NCBI GenBank assembly: GCA_964019135.1 | Contig: OZ025258.1 | Location: 11,749,771-11,813,770 of the forward strand | Source: Arenicola marina | Taxonomy: Eukaryota > Annelida > Polychaeta > Arenicolidae | Direction: 5' to 3' | Length of the DNA stretch: 64,000 nt | In this document: positions 15,101 through 30,100 of the stretch, piece by piece | Layout: the number at the start of each line of letters is the position of its first letter | Numbering within the stretch: position 1 is the stretch's first letter | Notes under the pieces: model-generated | Seen by the model: only the letters and a program-made list of their open reading frames with translations | The model's database searches: none | What the model was told of the DNA's origin: nothing | Translations under genes and position numbers: made by a program

Positions 15101-18100
15101 TTAAAAGAATTAAAACTATAAAAAAAATTAATGAATTTAAACTATAAAAAAAAGAAAAAGAATTTAAACCATAAAAAAATTAAACAAACTTTTGTTCGGC
15201 CAACCTCTTCGTAATGTGTAGGCGATAACTGCCACAAAAATGCATCCGCTCTCATTTAGCCGGTCTCATTGTCTCAATATCACAGATATAGAGGTGAAAC
15301 TGTCTGACATACACCAACCAATCGTTCACTCCATGTTTTCCCCACGGTTCAGGTTTGTCGTAAGCTCAACCTACTTCAGTCAGACCCAACTGCCACCCAC
15401 CGCCATATACATACACAATCTTCTGCAACCTCATGCCAGCCACACCTCCTGCACTTCACCCCCCCCCCCCACGTGACATCCTGTCCCTCTTCCCGCTACT
15501 GTGATAATGGCAATCATCATCCCTGTTCACCCTCCCTTTCCTACCCTCTCATCCGGCCCACATCCACATTCAACCCTCTTGCAACCCCTGCCCATCCCGT
15601 ACACCCCACCCACCCACCCCTCCCATCTCGCGAAGGGCTACCCGCAACATTGACCCCACCTTCCTGACCCTGCCCCAAACTCCTCTGCTCCTCATTCACC
15701 GAGGCACTTCCTCGACACTTACCCTGGGGTCAGCCTATTTACCGTGTTTTACGACGCCACTGTAACATGAAAATTACTACATTTACCTCCTCCCAGCCCC
15801 CCCCCCCCCCCACCACCCCAACCTCTCTAGACTATTTTCGAGTAGGCTCTGGCTCTGCCGGGCCGGACCAATCGGCCGGTGCCTGGTTCGAACCCAACCG
15901 GTGCAAATGTCTACGCGTGTCCACGACAGAACTGTCGTGGCCAATAGTTGGGGTTTACCCACTCAGGGACATAGCACTTCTCCACCTTGACCTTTGTCAT
16001 ACACGACTTCGCAATTATACGCCATCTTGGAAAAATCGAGACTGGCGCAAAGAGTTATGGGAAATATTTTGGTGTTATCTTGACTTTTTCTATGGAGATA
16101 AATACCATATTTCTAGGTTATTGGCAAGGCATGTGTAAAATTAATGAGCATATCTAACTTACATTCAGATTACGTAACTTTTCCGTTACATAGATGACAC
16201 TGTTTCATGTTTGTAATGTCTACAAAATACGTTGTCAGGCGATGACGCCATCTTGACAACTCGCAAAGACCAAATTATTACCCAGAATGCATTGCACATG
16301 CAGTGGCACCTCACGGCGGCAAAATTGGAACAAACGATTAGCGAAGTGGTCTATTCTCCATTGTTTCACATGGCACTTCTCCACCTTGACCTTTGTCATG
16401 GCCACGTGGTGTGACCTACATAGTGCAAAGCGCCCTACCTATAACCAAAGAACCACGTGTTCCTGAAAATAACTTAATTCACTTATACTTAATGGCGACC
16501 GTGGGTAGGGTAAAGGTAGGGAGAGAGGAGCCAGGTCCTACTCTTATATACAGACAGACACACGTGACGAGTGACGAGGCAACACCGAGGACACGCCAGG
16601 GATAAAGAAGATTAAGGTGTCGGGGGGAGGAGCCGCGGAGGTACTGGGAACGCGTCGGGGAGACGGTGCTGGACGGAGGTTCTGTATACTCAGTGTCTCA
16701 GACCAACAGGTTTCTTACGCTAGCCTCTCCCCCCCCCCCTCCCCCCACACACACACACCCTCACGCCTCAGGCCCTCACCTCCCTCCAATCCAATGCCAC
16801 CCCTGCAAAGCCAAGGGTCCCGCCAGCTTACCCTACCCCCAGAGCCACCGCCAATGTCTCACCCGTCTCCGTCACAGTATAGCCACGGTGAGAGCCCCTA
16901 TATTTAACACCCCCCCCTCTCCCCCCCAAATAGTCCGCGTCCAGTGCCCCCTTCATCTTATATCCCTCACCCCCAATCCACCCAGCCAATGTCTGCTACC
17001 CTCCCACCCCAACAACGTACAGTTATAGTCCATCCCCCCCCCCCCATCTCCTACCCCTCCACAATTAAACACCTCTCCCCACAGCGGCCATTGCTCTCCT
17101 TACGCCCTGACCTCTCCACCATCCCCAACCAACCGCCCCTCCCCCCAGCCAGTTTGCCCATATAGTAGTCATCGGCCCGCCCCTACCCCCTAAATCCTCC
17201 TTCACCCCCATCCACCTCCAGCTCCTGTTGGGTGTCTGGAGTCTAGAGACCTCTCATCCAGGAGGTACCCTGTCCCCATCTATTACCCATCTCCGTCAGA
17301 CCCCCCCCCCCCTCCCCCACCAGCCAACTCTTGTTCCTCTCCCTCACCCACACACCTCAGCCACTGTCCCCATCTTCTACCGCGCACTCCCTCCAACACC
17401 CGTCCCCCCGCCCCACCAGCCATTGCTCCCATCACATCCTTTACCACCTCACCCCCGCAGCCACTATCTCCATCTTGTACTCCTCTCACTACCCCCTTCC
17501 CCGCATTCCCCTCACCCTCCTCACTCCCCCATCCCCCAGTCACTGTGACCATCTTTTACCTCGCACACACGCATATGCAGATATTTCCCCGCCAATTAAA
17601 CAAAATTTGGATTATATGCCACAATGAAAGATTAACATACGCATTTTGCATTTCGCGGATTGCAACATTGGCTACCAATGTATTAAGACATGCTTGGCAA
17701 CATTGGCTACCAATGTATTAGAAAATGTGGCAGAGAAATATGTTTTTGATTCACAGATGATCGTAAGTTGGACGTTACGTCAACTTCGTCCCAGATGTGT
17801 GTGTAGTGCACTGGTTTAATGCGCATTTTAGGAATCCCGAGCAGGCTCCAGGCAATACATTTAGAGAGAAAAATATATCATTCTTGCACTAATCAGCCCA
17901 TATATTATTACCATTGTAGATTCTAGTATGATTGATGTATGGGCAACAGTGGTTCGATAGCTTGTAGACCTGACTCCATTGCCTGGTCTTATTAGTATTA
18001 CGTCTTGTAAGAAGTGGAGGCGTTATATATATTACTATGTCTCCATGCAAAACCAGCAACAGTGTTCGAATTGTGATGACGCAATTCACAAGTAAGCCAT

Positions 18101-21100
18101 TTTCGTAATAAACTATATGCTTCAATTAATATGGTAAGAACGTGTATTTGCAACGTGCTTTTTCCGTGCAATCTGGACCCAAATAGATCATTTTCATAGA
18201 AACTATTTGGCACGTTTTTCAATGGAAAAATTACGGTATGAGCAGCTTCATTAATGTTGCTTTAGTAATTATTTAGCGTTTCCGCCTGTATTAATACAAC
18301 TAAATGGACTGACGCAAAGCGTGACAACGCCGCAGCAAAAACTGACGAATCTCGTCTCCAAATCGCAACACAAGTTACTGCTGCTGATAGAAAACCACGA
18401 CAACGATGACGTAAAAACGAGGGCAGACCGTGGGGCATATGTAACGAGGTGTTGAGGCCGAGACGACAGCGGATTAGGGGCCATCAGCGAACCACGGGGA
18501 GTCCGATGGACGGAGCCACTCACCCCCCCAGCAGGCCGCCAGCAGTCTTTGACCGCAGGTTCTGCCTGATGAAAGTGGCCAAGCGAGGGGTGGGGATGGG
18601 TGGACGGGCGGAGATGCAGGGTGGGGGTGGGGGAGGGGGTAGGGCGAGGGTAATGGGTGTTCTAGAGCGACCATCACCGTAAGGCCAAGCGGATAGGGCT
18701 CACGCATCATGCGACGGTTGGCCCCGAGCGTTACAACGGCTTCGGGAGATAAAAGGCAAAAGTAACCCGCGCGCCCACGGCCGCTTCCGGCTTGGCGGCT
18801 ATAGTCACAATTTAGCGCCTATAGTCGAAGTAGAACAGGCATGACGTCATTCTTGACCGATTACGGCAGCTACACTCCATAGTGTAGTCGCTGGCAGCCT
18901 CAATAAGGCGGACAGTGGACAATGCGAAGAGTAATTTGCCACAATATTTCACGTATCTCTCATAGGTGGATCGCGACGAAAAAGACTTGTCATATAATCA
19001 CATATCAATGAAATCAAAAGGTGGCAGCTTCATAGACTGAAACAATAATGTTCTAAAACTTGGAAAAAACTTCGGACAGAGAGGGGGGTGCGAGGGTGTC
19101 GACTTCTATTGGTTCTTGTTACATGTTGGTGCTGCGGTAAAGACCGCTTTCAGAGGTACTCGCTGCGTTGCACCCTCATATGTCGACTCAATTCCTCTGC
19201 CCGTAACTTTTTTTCTAATTTTCTAATATTTTAACACCAAATGTGTTTTTTCCTTTCGATTTATGCGAAAAGAATTCCTAAACTACCCTAATTTGTTCAC
19301 TAAATTCTAAAAGAACTACAACGTAACATGTGCGGGTCTTGTAACGATAGTCAACATACACCGTTCGACTGGCTCATAGCAGTGTGACATACTGCGCATG
19401 CGTCATACTGTTCATGTCACTGAGCTGTTGTCACTATAGTTCCCCAGTGGAAAGCAGCCTATGCGGATGCCGGATTGGCTGGCTGGCTGGCTGTCAGTCT
19501 ATCTTCTGCGTTATGATATAAGGGGGCGGCTCTACAGCCGTGACGTCCGCTGACCGCTCGCCGTACAGAGTGACGAGTATTACTTGAAGGAAAACGAGGC
19601 ATGTAACAGGAGCAGGTGTGTCTACTATCGTCGTCCGTCTCCCTCATGGGAGAAGGAGGGAGGCGGTCTGGGACACAAAGGCGAGCGGCCCAGCGTGCGA
19701 GCGAGCGAGCGTCTCCCCCGCCAATTTGCACTCGGCCTTTAATGGATGGACAACACGAATTCATGCGCAGAGAAAATAGTGCGCGGCCACCAGTCGTATG
19801 AATCAAAACCGCTGCTCATCGCTTGATGTCGCATGTATCCCTCCGCTGGGGACACAGTACCTGGATCAAGTTAGTCAGCTGTATGAGCACAGCTGCCCGA
19901 GTGGATATAGCATAGTGCTACGCCGAGAAAAGGGCGCTTGGATAGCCTTTGCCAGACCATGACGAACACGGAGACGAAAAGTGCCATAATTATTCTACAG
20001 GTAAGTAGTAACCAGCAAACAACTTAAACAAGCATGCATCATAGGGTGTATCTAAGAAGAGCATCACTACAAAATACATATAAAATTGGTTCATATTGCG
20101 CTTAGTCTTAAAAAGGAGAATTGTTTGCATCATACGGTGTATCTAAAACGTGTATCGGAACATATGAAAGTGGTTCATATTGCACTTGCTAATAACAAGT
20201 TTGAACTGTTGTTTCCAACTCAAAGCTTAAATAAACCTTAATCTGAGGTACATATGAACAGTGCTTCGGCATCAATAACATTAGTTTATATGGAGGTAGT
20301 TATTGTCATTGTATAATTGATATATATACACTAGACGACATTAACTACGTTGATCTCTTGATTCATGTCGGCAGTTAGGACAGATGAAAGAGGGACTATT
20401 ATGACAGCTGAAACACATGTCTGAGCTTGTTTTGACGTTACAGGCTATGAAACATCATGACATTTACTCTGACTGATACATTTATAAAACATATTTGATA
20501 ACTACACACCGTTTTTTACACAATATAAACGAGGAAAAAAATTCATAATAAAAAAACCAAAATAATAAAAATATCCCCTATATGTACATGTATATAGATA
20601 AGGAGCGTAATACCACAACATATGTATCCATTTTACCCCTTTAGCTGACGAGCAGTATCCAAACTATTCCTGTCCTTACAGAAAAAATCATATTACTTCA
20701 GGTAAATTGTATTATACAAATGACATTGAATGATCAAGTTAAGCTTATAAAATGAGACTCAAATTAAACTTTCGTACTAAGCTAATGTACTTCTAGTTCA
20801 ATACAATCAAGACACGTTTATTATATATATCTAAACTGACTTTTGCTGTTATCGCGTGGTTACGTGTCGGAAGTACTTCCCCTAGTACCTCCGGTTACGT
20901 CCCAATACGATGTCAAGTGTGGATTTAGTGGTTAGCAATCCAAAATTGTCGCAGTTTGCCTTCAAACATCAACATAGAAAGGAGGTGCTGGTTTAATGAA
21001 ATTGCAGTAAGAGCAGGTTTAATGAAATGCAGTAAAAGCAGGTTTAATGAAATTGCAGTAGGAGCAGGTTTAATGATATTGAAGTAAGAGCAGGTTTAAT

Positions 21101-24100
21101 GATATTGAAGTAAGAGCAGGTTTAATGATATTGCAGTAAGAGCAGGTTTAATGATATTGAAGTAAGAGCAGGTTTAATGACATTGCAGTAAGAGCAGGTT
21201 TAATGATATTGCAGTAAGAGCAGGTTTAATGATATTGAAGTAAGAGCAGGTTTAATGATATTGCAGTAAGAGCAGGTATAATGATATTGCAGTAAGAGCA
21301 GGTTTAATGATATTGAAGTAAGAGCAGGTTTAATGATATTGCAGTAAGAGCAGGTTTAATGATATTGAAGTAAGAGCAGGTTTAATGATATTGCAGTAAG
21401 AGCAGGTTTAATGATATTGCAGTAAGAGCAGGTTTAATGATATTGCAGTAAGAGCAGGTTTAATGATATTGAAGTAAGAGCAGGTTTAATGATATTGCAG
21501 TAAGAGCAGGTTTAATGATATTGCAGTAAGAGCAGGTTTAATGATATTGCAGTAAGAGCAGGTTTAATGATATTGCAGTAAGAGCAGGTTTAATGATATT
21601 GAAGTAAGAGCAGGTTTAATGATATTGCAGTAAGAGCAGGTTTAATGATATTGAAGTAAGAGCAGGTTTAATGATATTGCAGTAAGAGCAGGTTTAATGA
21701 TATTGCAGTAAGAGCAGGTTTAATGATATTGCAGTAAGAGCAGGTTTAATGATATTGAAGTAAGAGCAGGTTTAATGATATTGCAGTAAGAGCAGGTTTA
21801 ATGATATTGAAGTAAGAGCAGGTTTAATGATATTGAAGTAAGAGCAGGTTTAATGATATTGAAGTAAGAGCAGGTTTAATGATATTGCAGTAAGAGCAGG
21901 TTTAATGATATTGAAGTAAGAGCAGGTTTAATGATATTGCAGTAAGAGCAGGTTTAATGATATTGCAGTAAGAGCAGGTTTAATGATATTGAAGTAAGAG
22001 CAGGTTTAATGATATTGCAGTAAGAGCAGGTTTAATGATATTGCAGTAAGAGCAGGTTTAATGATATTGAAGTAAGAGCAGGTTTAATGATATTGCAGTA
22101 AGAGCAGGTTTAATGATATTGAAGTAAGAGCAGGTTTAATGATATTGCAGTAAGAGCAGGTTGAATAACCACTTGAGTAATGGCACCGGAGCCCATCTAA
22201 CGTTCAGCCAGGCCTACATCAATGCGATAAAGAGCTCAAAAGGTCTCTGCACACCGCCGAAGTCGAGAGTTGCTATGAAGTGATACCATGGACAAGGATT
22301 TTCCAGCAGATGGAAAGAGTGGATTGCTGTCGAATATCCCGACGGATCCGTCCGACATTGTTTTTTTCCAACAAAACAGCCACCGGAAACGAAGTTTTTT
22401 GTACACATCCTGCATGATGGTGATTTGCCGAGACGAAATATGTAACCCGTAGGATTATATCGTGATTGGATAAATACAAAAAAACTACATTTTTAGAGAC
22501 AAATTACGGGTCCTCATCTTGTACAGATTAAAGACAGACACAAAGCTTGGGCTGAAACCACGAAACAAGCAGTTGCTGGGCTGACAAGGTAACGAGCAAT
22601 CCATTAGAGTCCAAAGGCGCTAACAAATTGACCTCGGACGACTTTGAGACTAGGCTAACATGTACTATGACATCAATACAATATTCGTGTGTTTATTGTA
22701 CTATAGGGGGCCACGGGCCCATGAGTACATACAAGTAACTAAATACAGCATACGTCAAACATAAGAATTTCGGAGCTTAAATAAATTGAAAACAAAACAC
22801 CCTAGATTACACAGCGTATGTGGATTCTGGGTGGAAAACATGGCAACAAATTTAGCTTTACTTGGGTTTCTAGATGAATTAGGAATAAACTTATTGAGCA
22901 AATCGGCATATAATTGACATATCATTATAGCATGATATTCGTCTTCAATGGTGCGCGTTCCCGATAAAATAGGGCTATAAAGTCTCGTTCGCTTAGACTT
23001 CCGGTTTACTCATTTTGGGGACAAACAAACGAAGCACGTGTTCGGAACGAGTTTAGAATCTCTGCGCACACTGGTATCCTGACTATCTGTGACGTAGGGG
23101 TGACGTGTATGTTACGCAAAGAGAGAGACTGGGAACCAGATTACCTGCGCAAAAGCCAGGCGCCGAGGGGTGGGTCCATTGCGGAAGGCCTAGCGTTATG
23201 ATTAAGAATATTTAAGAAATATAGCTTCACAAAACGGATAGATGACATATTTTGTATTCGATTGCGCCATCAAAATGACGAATATTTGTTACGACGGGAC
23301 AATACGACTGACAAACTAACGTTTTTTTTGCATTTCCTACGAAAACGAGGCATTATGACGTCACACGGATTATCCCCGGTGACAACGTTGACGCAACGCT
23401 TCAAACAGAAAACTTACAAAAATGCAGAAACTTGGTCTTTTCGTGATGCAAAAGTGATACGAAAACATCCAACTTGTCTTATTCTATCTTTACCATGTTG
23501 TTTAATGACGCACCCGTGTGTTGTTACTCCATGCACTGTACATTTTGACAGCGGAATGGTTCAGTCGATCACTTGCTCTCGCCATTTTTGTTACCGTGGA
23601 GGCACGCGAAGGTCTGTGACGTCACTCGCTGTTTGGTAAACTTGCGAAAGCCCGGGCGCAGGGCTAAATTTAGAACGTTATTTTTAGCTTTCGAGTGTTT
23701 TGAAGACGGATTTTTCCTTGTATATTCCCAAAGTTCTGCGCTTTATCGCCTCCAAATATTTTAACGTATATCTCCCATAGCCATGTTTAGTGAAATGGTA
23801 CTCATAGTCTTTAGAATAAACCTGGAAAGAAATTGACTTATAGCTGCCTATACTTCAACATGGAGCACGTGTGTTTGTTTGGCCCCAAAACTGCAGTCTC
23901 GCGGCCCGATCGCGAGAACTGTATAGCCCTATACAATATTTACAAAGTCTATTTTCCCTGTCTAACCTACCTCGTTCTTTCTCGATAGCTAAGTTATGAC
24001 TACTACAGCGTTATCTAGATAGTGCCACTCGGTGGCGCCTGACTATCATATGACTCAAATAACTTTCCAGTCCTAACGAGGCCTTGAACTGGCGATAGGT

Positions 24101-27100
24101 ATCAAGCTTAGTGTAGCTAGACAAAGATGCAACCCATTCCTGATCAGCAGTGTCATGGAGACGGTAGTAGCTCCAATGGAGTTTTAGGATTGCAGTAGTT
24201 TAAGCGATGGCGTCTAGCGTGCATCCAGAGGCCCAGAGTATTTTCGAGATATATCTGACCTACCACTGAAACATGATGGGCACAAGTTGAAGAATATCGC
24301 TCCATGGTGGTGACGTCGCTCAGAAGTGAAAGCACAACTCAACCCCAATTTTGGTTAACAATTTAGTCTCAACGAATTGAAACGGTTAAGTCATCGGTCC
24401 CCTAGATATATCCCGGGGGCCGGGGGGGAGGGGGGGGGGGGGTGGTATGAATGAAAACAATGATGTGGTAAGAATGAAGAATCCCGGGATAGCCACGTTT
24501 GCCATATCACAGCCGAAACGGTGATGTTTATTAGGTTTCTGAATTTATAGAATGAAACAATCGGGTTATCTGCAAATTGTGATATATACGCCACCTGGGC
24601 TTGGATTTGACTGGAAAAGCTCGACAAGCAGCTTTAAGCGCATAATGACTGGCATGTATGCACCAAGTGCTGTGTCATCGATGGACACATCATCAGCGGA
24701 CACACCATTGACAGACCACAGGTTGACTGACCTTTCATTTGAGAAACCCTCAGTTGACAGACCTTTCACTTGAGAAACCCTCAGTTGACAGACCTTTCAC
24801 TTGAGAAACCCTCAGTTGACAGACCTTTCACTTGAGAAACCCTCAGTTGACAGACCTTCATTGAACAGATCATCAGTTGTTAGATCATCAATTGATAGAC
24901 CATCACTTTACAGGCCAGCAATTGGCAAACCATCAGTTTACAGACCATTCAAGTGACAGACCCTCATTGGATGGACAACCTGTGGACAAATCCTCAATTG
25001 TCGGGCCATCTATTATCAAATCATCTATTGACAGCGTCAATTGACAAGAAACTAGGGCTATATTGGAGGGTGTGGTACCTCGCATACCTTCTAGATTAAA
25101 AATAACCTTGGCCCCAGATCATGCAGAGCTTGGCTTCTCAACATGGTCCCCTAAATCCACAACCCCGCCGCGCGCAATGTCGCAGTCTTCCCGAGTCGGT
25201 TCATATTTACAGTCAGTCAGATCAAACCACGTGTTATTTGCACAGTCCCCCATGGGATATCACATCACCATGCCGGCGCTTTCTCTCATACTGGGGTCAC
25301 GTGAGAGGCGTCTAGTTCACGTTGACGTCCCCGCTTGATCCTGGCGTGAGGCGCGACAGAGACACAGTATCGGCGCGGAGGGTTTGATGAATGTTCAGGA
25401 CGCTTTAACCACATTTGATCATATCGCGTCAATGGGAGAAGGAAGGGAGAGTGGAGCCATGTCCCAGGGGGTAACCCCCTACTCTTTGCGAAGAGGGACA
25501 TATGATCTTTATTATCCTGCGACCACGCAGGTGTGCCCAAAGCGGGGCTCGAACCATCGATCCACGTGCCGTTAGGCTCTCAGGTGGCCAGAGCACTCAA
25601 TGCGAGCGCTCTAGCCCACTGAGCTATCGGGCAGAGAGACCGGCGTGGAGGGACATACACGCGGCAGAGAGACCGGCGTGGAGGGACATACACGCGTCTT
25701 ACTTACACGTGTATACGAGTATTTTACCTCCAGAGGGATGAAGCATTGCCATGACAACACCCGGCCACGTGTCACCTGCGTGTACTGCTTGGAATCACGT
25801 GGTGCAGGGGAGTTGTGATGGGGGGGTTGTGGTACCCATGGGGACCGACCGGTTGCCTGACACGATTACTCCCATTGGTGAAACCCCCCGCCACGCCCCA
25901 CCCCCCCCCCCCACCCCACCACCGCCCGACCTCACCTCACCCTACTCCCACCTACCATGGGAAATCGAGCTCCCCTGGAGAGTATCCCTTTTCCCCATAC
26001 ATGGATGCCTTCCTTCCTTCCCGAGAGGATGGGATGCGGTTGTCAGGCCCCTGAGGGTGGTCGCATGCAACGGAAATGCTCATCCATATTAGTGTAGGAT
26101 GTCCCTCCCATCATGCGTTCATATGATACCACTGCACCACAGCCCCCATCCTGCAACCATCCGCCCACCCACACCCATACTGCACCCACCCACACCCATC
26201 CTGCACCCACCCACCAACACCCACCTACACCCATCCCACACCCACACCTGCACCCACCCACACCCATCACGCACGCGCACTAATAAACCATCACCTCCGC
26301 CACCTGCCCACCCCTTCCCCTCTCGTAATATCGGATATCGCCGCATTGTCGTCCCCTCCAATAGTTGGCAATGGGACTTCGACCCACACCTGACAAATGA
26401 CACTCGTCGGCTCATAATGTGCGGCAAACCGTGCGGGAGGTAATCTATTTATGCTTCTAATGGAAACCTCGCATGTAAATACCCATTTGCCATGTATCTG
26501 GTTCGGATGGCATACATGCGATAGCCCATGAGCTAAGTGGGTGGCTTACGACGCCAGTGGCGTCCTCTATTGGAAGATTGGTATCGCGCTGCTGGGTTCA
26601 CTTCCGGTTATATACCGGTGTTGGTGTAGGAGGACACGTACTTCATGGGTTGTGATCGCGCCACGGGAAGAAGATTTAATGCGTGTCAGTGCCATAAAAG
26701 AATTTTTGCAATTAAGGGCACAAAATACAGGTTCTGACGACAATGAAGCCATAACTGACACCATCGAGTATTTATGCACTGAGTAGCACAGACCTGTTTG
26801 TGTGTTGCTGTTTCTGTTGATTTTTTTTTTTTTTAATTACGTTAGGGACGTTTCTCTGAATTTCTTTTTGTTCTTTTTTCTGTGACTATCATCTGTACTC
26901 CGAGTATGAAATAAAGATATATATATTACACGACATACACCAGTGCATTCATGGGACAGGGCGATGTATTCGGTTCACGAAGCTTTTCGGTTTATCAATT
27001 TAACAGGTATACAATGAAACGGCAGGGGAATCTGAAATTGGAGGGTGTGTACATGATTTTGCTTCAGTTAGGGTTGGATTTAGGAAGGTTTTAGTGTAAC

Positions 27101-30100
27101 GCCTGTCTTATTAAAAATAGTTTTTGACAACTGCAATGCGGCAGTCACATATGTCTAAGTTATATTTATGATATTCATTTATTCGGTGTGCTAAAACTTA
27201 TCTTATTTCTTTCTATTTTTCAGAAGTACACACGGACCTTTGTTGCTAGGCAACGGTTCTTGCGTCTGCGTCGCGGATTAATCCGTCTCCAGGCAACGGT
27301 GCGCGGCTTCTTGGAAAGACGGCGGATTGTGAAGAGAAACCGGGGCGCTCAAACTATCCAAAGCCGTTACCGTGGTTACCGAAAGGGGAAAGAGACACGG
27401 ACATCTTTTCTGCACATGCGCAAAGCCGCGCAAGTTATTCAAAACGAATGGAGAAGGTGGAAATTTCGCAACGGCATTGACTAAGGCATAATTGATCCAA
27501 TGCAACAAGAATAGTTACGATCAAAGATACATATTCAGCATAGGCCTATATATTGATATATAGTCTATATAAATATAATTTTTTTATATATAAATACCCA
27601 TATGTTGATTGACTGGCCATCTAAGGATAACTTATATTAAGCCCGAAATAAGACACCATTTCCTTGGCCTTGATCATTGGCAACACGTTTTACGCAACGC
27701 AAAGTGCTCCGGAACGCTGCGTTCATGAGCAAGGTGAGATGTGCTCATTGACGTCATAATGGACTTGATAAGGGTTGGCATGGCAGCCACAGGTTCCATT
27801 GTACGGGGCCGTTGTGATGACGATGTTCGTCGCGCACGCTTCAAAGCCCGTGTGATTTGTACAACCCCGACTTCACGGCTCCTTTGATACAACGGATTCA
27901 GTGCACTTCTTTATACTAGCAATGGCTTCAAAGCTTGCATAAACAGCGGCAACAACAATTTGTCGGAGGGGTCAATCCACCTAAAGTGCCCCACCCCCTC
28001 CCTCTCCGTTTTTTCTCATCCCCATCCGACAGACAGCGATTTGGATTATCTTGTTCTTCAAGGCTCAACTGATACAACAACTGCAAAGTTCCAGTGCTAC
28101 AACACCTTGACAGCACCTTTGATACAACGTTTTTTTCAATACTCCTCTATCTAATAAAAATTGTATCTTGGATCTAGCCGCTTCAATGTTCTTTTGATAA
28201 AACAGCTACAACGTTACTTGGATCCAACTTGGATTCAACCGTGATATCGCCCACTTTGAATGTCTAATTCTTAATTCTTAGCCGTTTAAGGCTAGTATGG
28301 GCAAGCATTAAGTGATTATGCTGTTGAAAAAGTGTTCATAAATCGGTTTTATACACATCATCGTTACAGCTATCAGTTCTCCTGCAAAATGTCTGAAGCG
28401 AGAATCTAAACAATCGCTTCTTGTTAATTATGTTAAGTTAGGCGAATGCTTTTAAGTTATTAATTTCATCTTGTATATATTATATAATCTTGCCTGTTAT
28501 TACATATATTTTGAGCCTACCGGTTATAAATAGTTCTTACCTTGTGTTAATTCGTTGTTCCTCCTTCCTCGTTATTGTGTTATTCTAAATTCTATCTGGT
28601 TGTAATATTATCAATTATTCCTCTCTCTATAGCCTATAGCCTTATCTAAGCTTACTCGCTACTTCTATCCAAGCTTCCTCCTTGTTGGACTATTGGCGTG
28701 TCCTCGCTGAATATTGTGTTATCTCTGTTCCTCGTTGTGTGATAACTGAGCACAAGTCATCAGGTAACGGAAATCTGACACGCAAACTCGCTTATCAAGT
28801 ATTTACCAACCTAATTCATACTATTAATTAAGAAGCAAGGGCGCCCAACCCCAAGCGTGTAGATATCACTACATAAACAAATAGATATATCATGATATAT
28901 ATATATATATCGAGTATCGCTATGTGATATTGTTATTGCATTTTATATCAGCAGTTTTCCTAATCTGCGTTAATATAATTTTCGTCGGACTACTCATTAT
29001 TTGTTATTCATTTCACAATTCGTGTTGCTAATTGCAGCGTATGTCATACTAAAACTCATGCTATTTACATGTGAGTTGTCATCATTTATTCCTGGTCGCT
29101 TACTCTATCTGAGTACGAAAGCAAGTGCCCAGGATTCTTGTTGCAGATGCATACATGCATATATATGCCTGTCCACAAAATAAGGTCTGTTTTTTTGAAG
29201 AGATAATTTCACTCAAAGTGCCCCACCCACCCCCCCCCACCCACGCCACCCACTCATCCCTTGCTACCGCGATCTCTTGTTAATCACAAATTCTGTACAA
29301 ACTCGGGCATCGACACTGAATTAAATTAATGAGCATGTCTAAATTACATCCAGATTACATAACGTTTCCGTTACATAGATGGCAATATCGTAGGTTTGTG
29401 GCCAAGAAAGGAAATTGAACAATTTCCATTTCGTTGCTTGCGAAACATTTTAGGCTTATCTTGGCAAGACAAGGTAACAAATGCTGAATTGTTAGCCAGG
29501 GCCAGTCTACCAAGCATTCTTGCTCTTGTAACACAAAGACGTCTTCGTTGGCTTGGGAACGTTCATTTTGCCGCCGGCAAAAGGTCAACTGGACGGCCAA
29601 AGTTCAGGTTTAAGGATGTTTGTCAGCGTGACATCAAGGCTTTCGGCATCGATTCGAATTCTTGGGAAGATCTAGCGTCTCAAAAGAGGGGTTGGATTCG
29701 TCTCGTGCAAAAGGGAATAGCCCACCACGACGGGCTCTGGTTTGAGAAACTGTATTTGAAACGCCAATCTAGGCGTCCAGTGAGCACAAACCTAGACCAA
29801 ACGATAGGTCATCGATGCGATGACTGCGGTAAGTTGTGTCGGTCACAGATAGGCTTATTTAGTCATAAGCGCAAATGCCGTGAAACAATTCTTACTAATT
29901 AAACCAAAACAAAAGCTGCAAATCCATCGTCTTTCGTGGACGGACGGATGCCAACCAACCGGGAGGTTACCGACAATAAAGGTCCCATCAAAACATAAAC
30001 TGTGAAACACTCACTGGTGGAAGGCCTCCATAGTGTTTTCTGTCTTTTCACCGGCACCTAAAACAGGAAAGACAAAACGAAAGAAGTAGTGGGAAATGAG

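Noticed and set aside
16617..17627. Pro/Ser/His-rich frames
   Set aside because: They are readings of C-rich low-complexity DNA in all phases.
20985..22163. Possible CRISPR-like array
   Set aside because: Units are contiguous with no unique spacers, and the genome is eukaryotic; it is a minisatellite. The same applies to the 35-bp array at 38636-39215.
23262..23639. 125-codon plus-strand frame
   Set aside because: No domain or repeat match; composition is not convincing as coding, and no neighbouring exon fits.
26541..26786. 81-codon frame just upstream of the IQ gene exon 2, considered as an extra exon
   Set aside because: It ends in a stop before the acceptor and has no motif; exon 1 at 19959 joins exon 2 cleanly without it.
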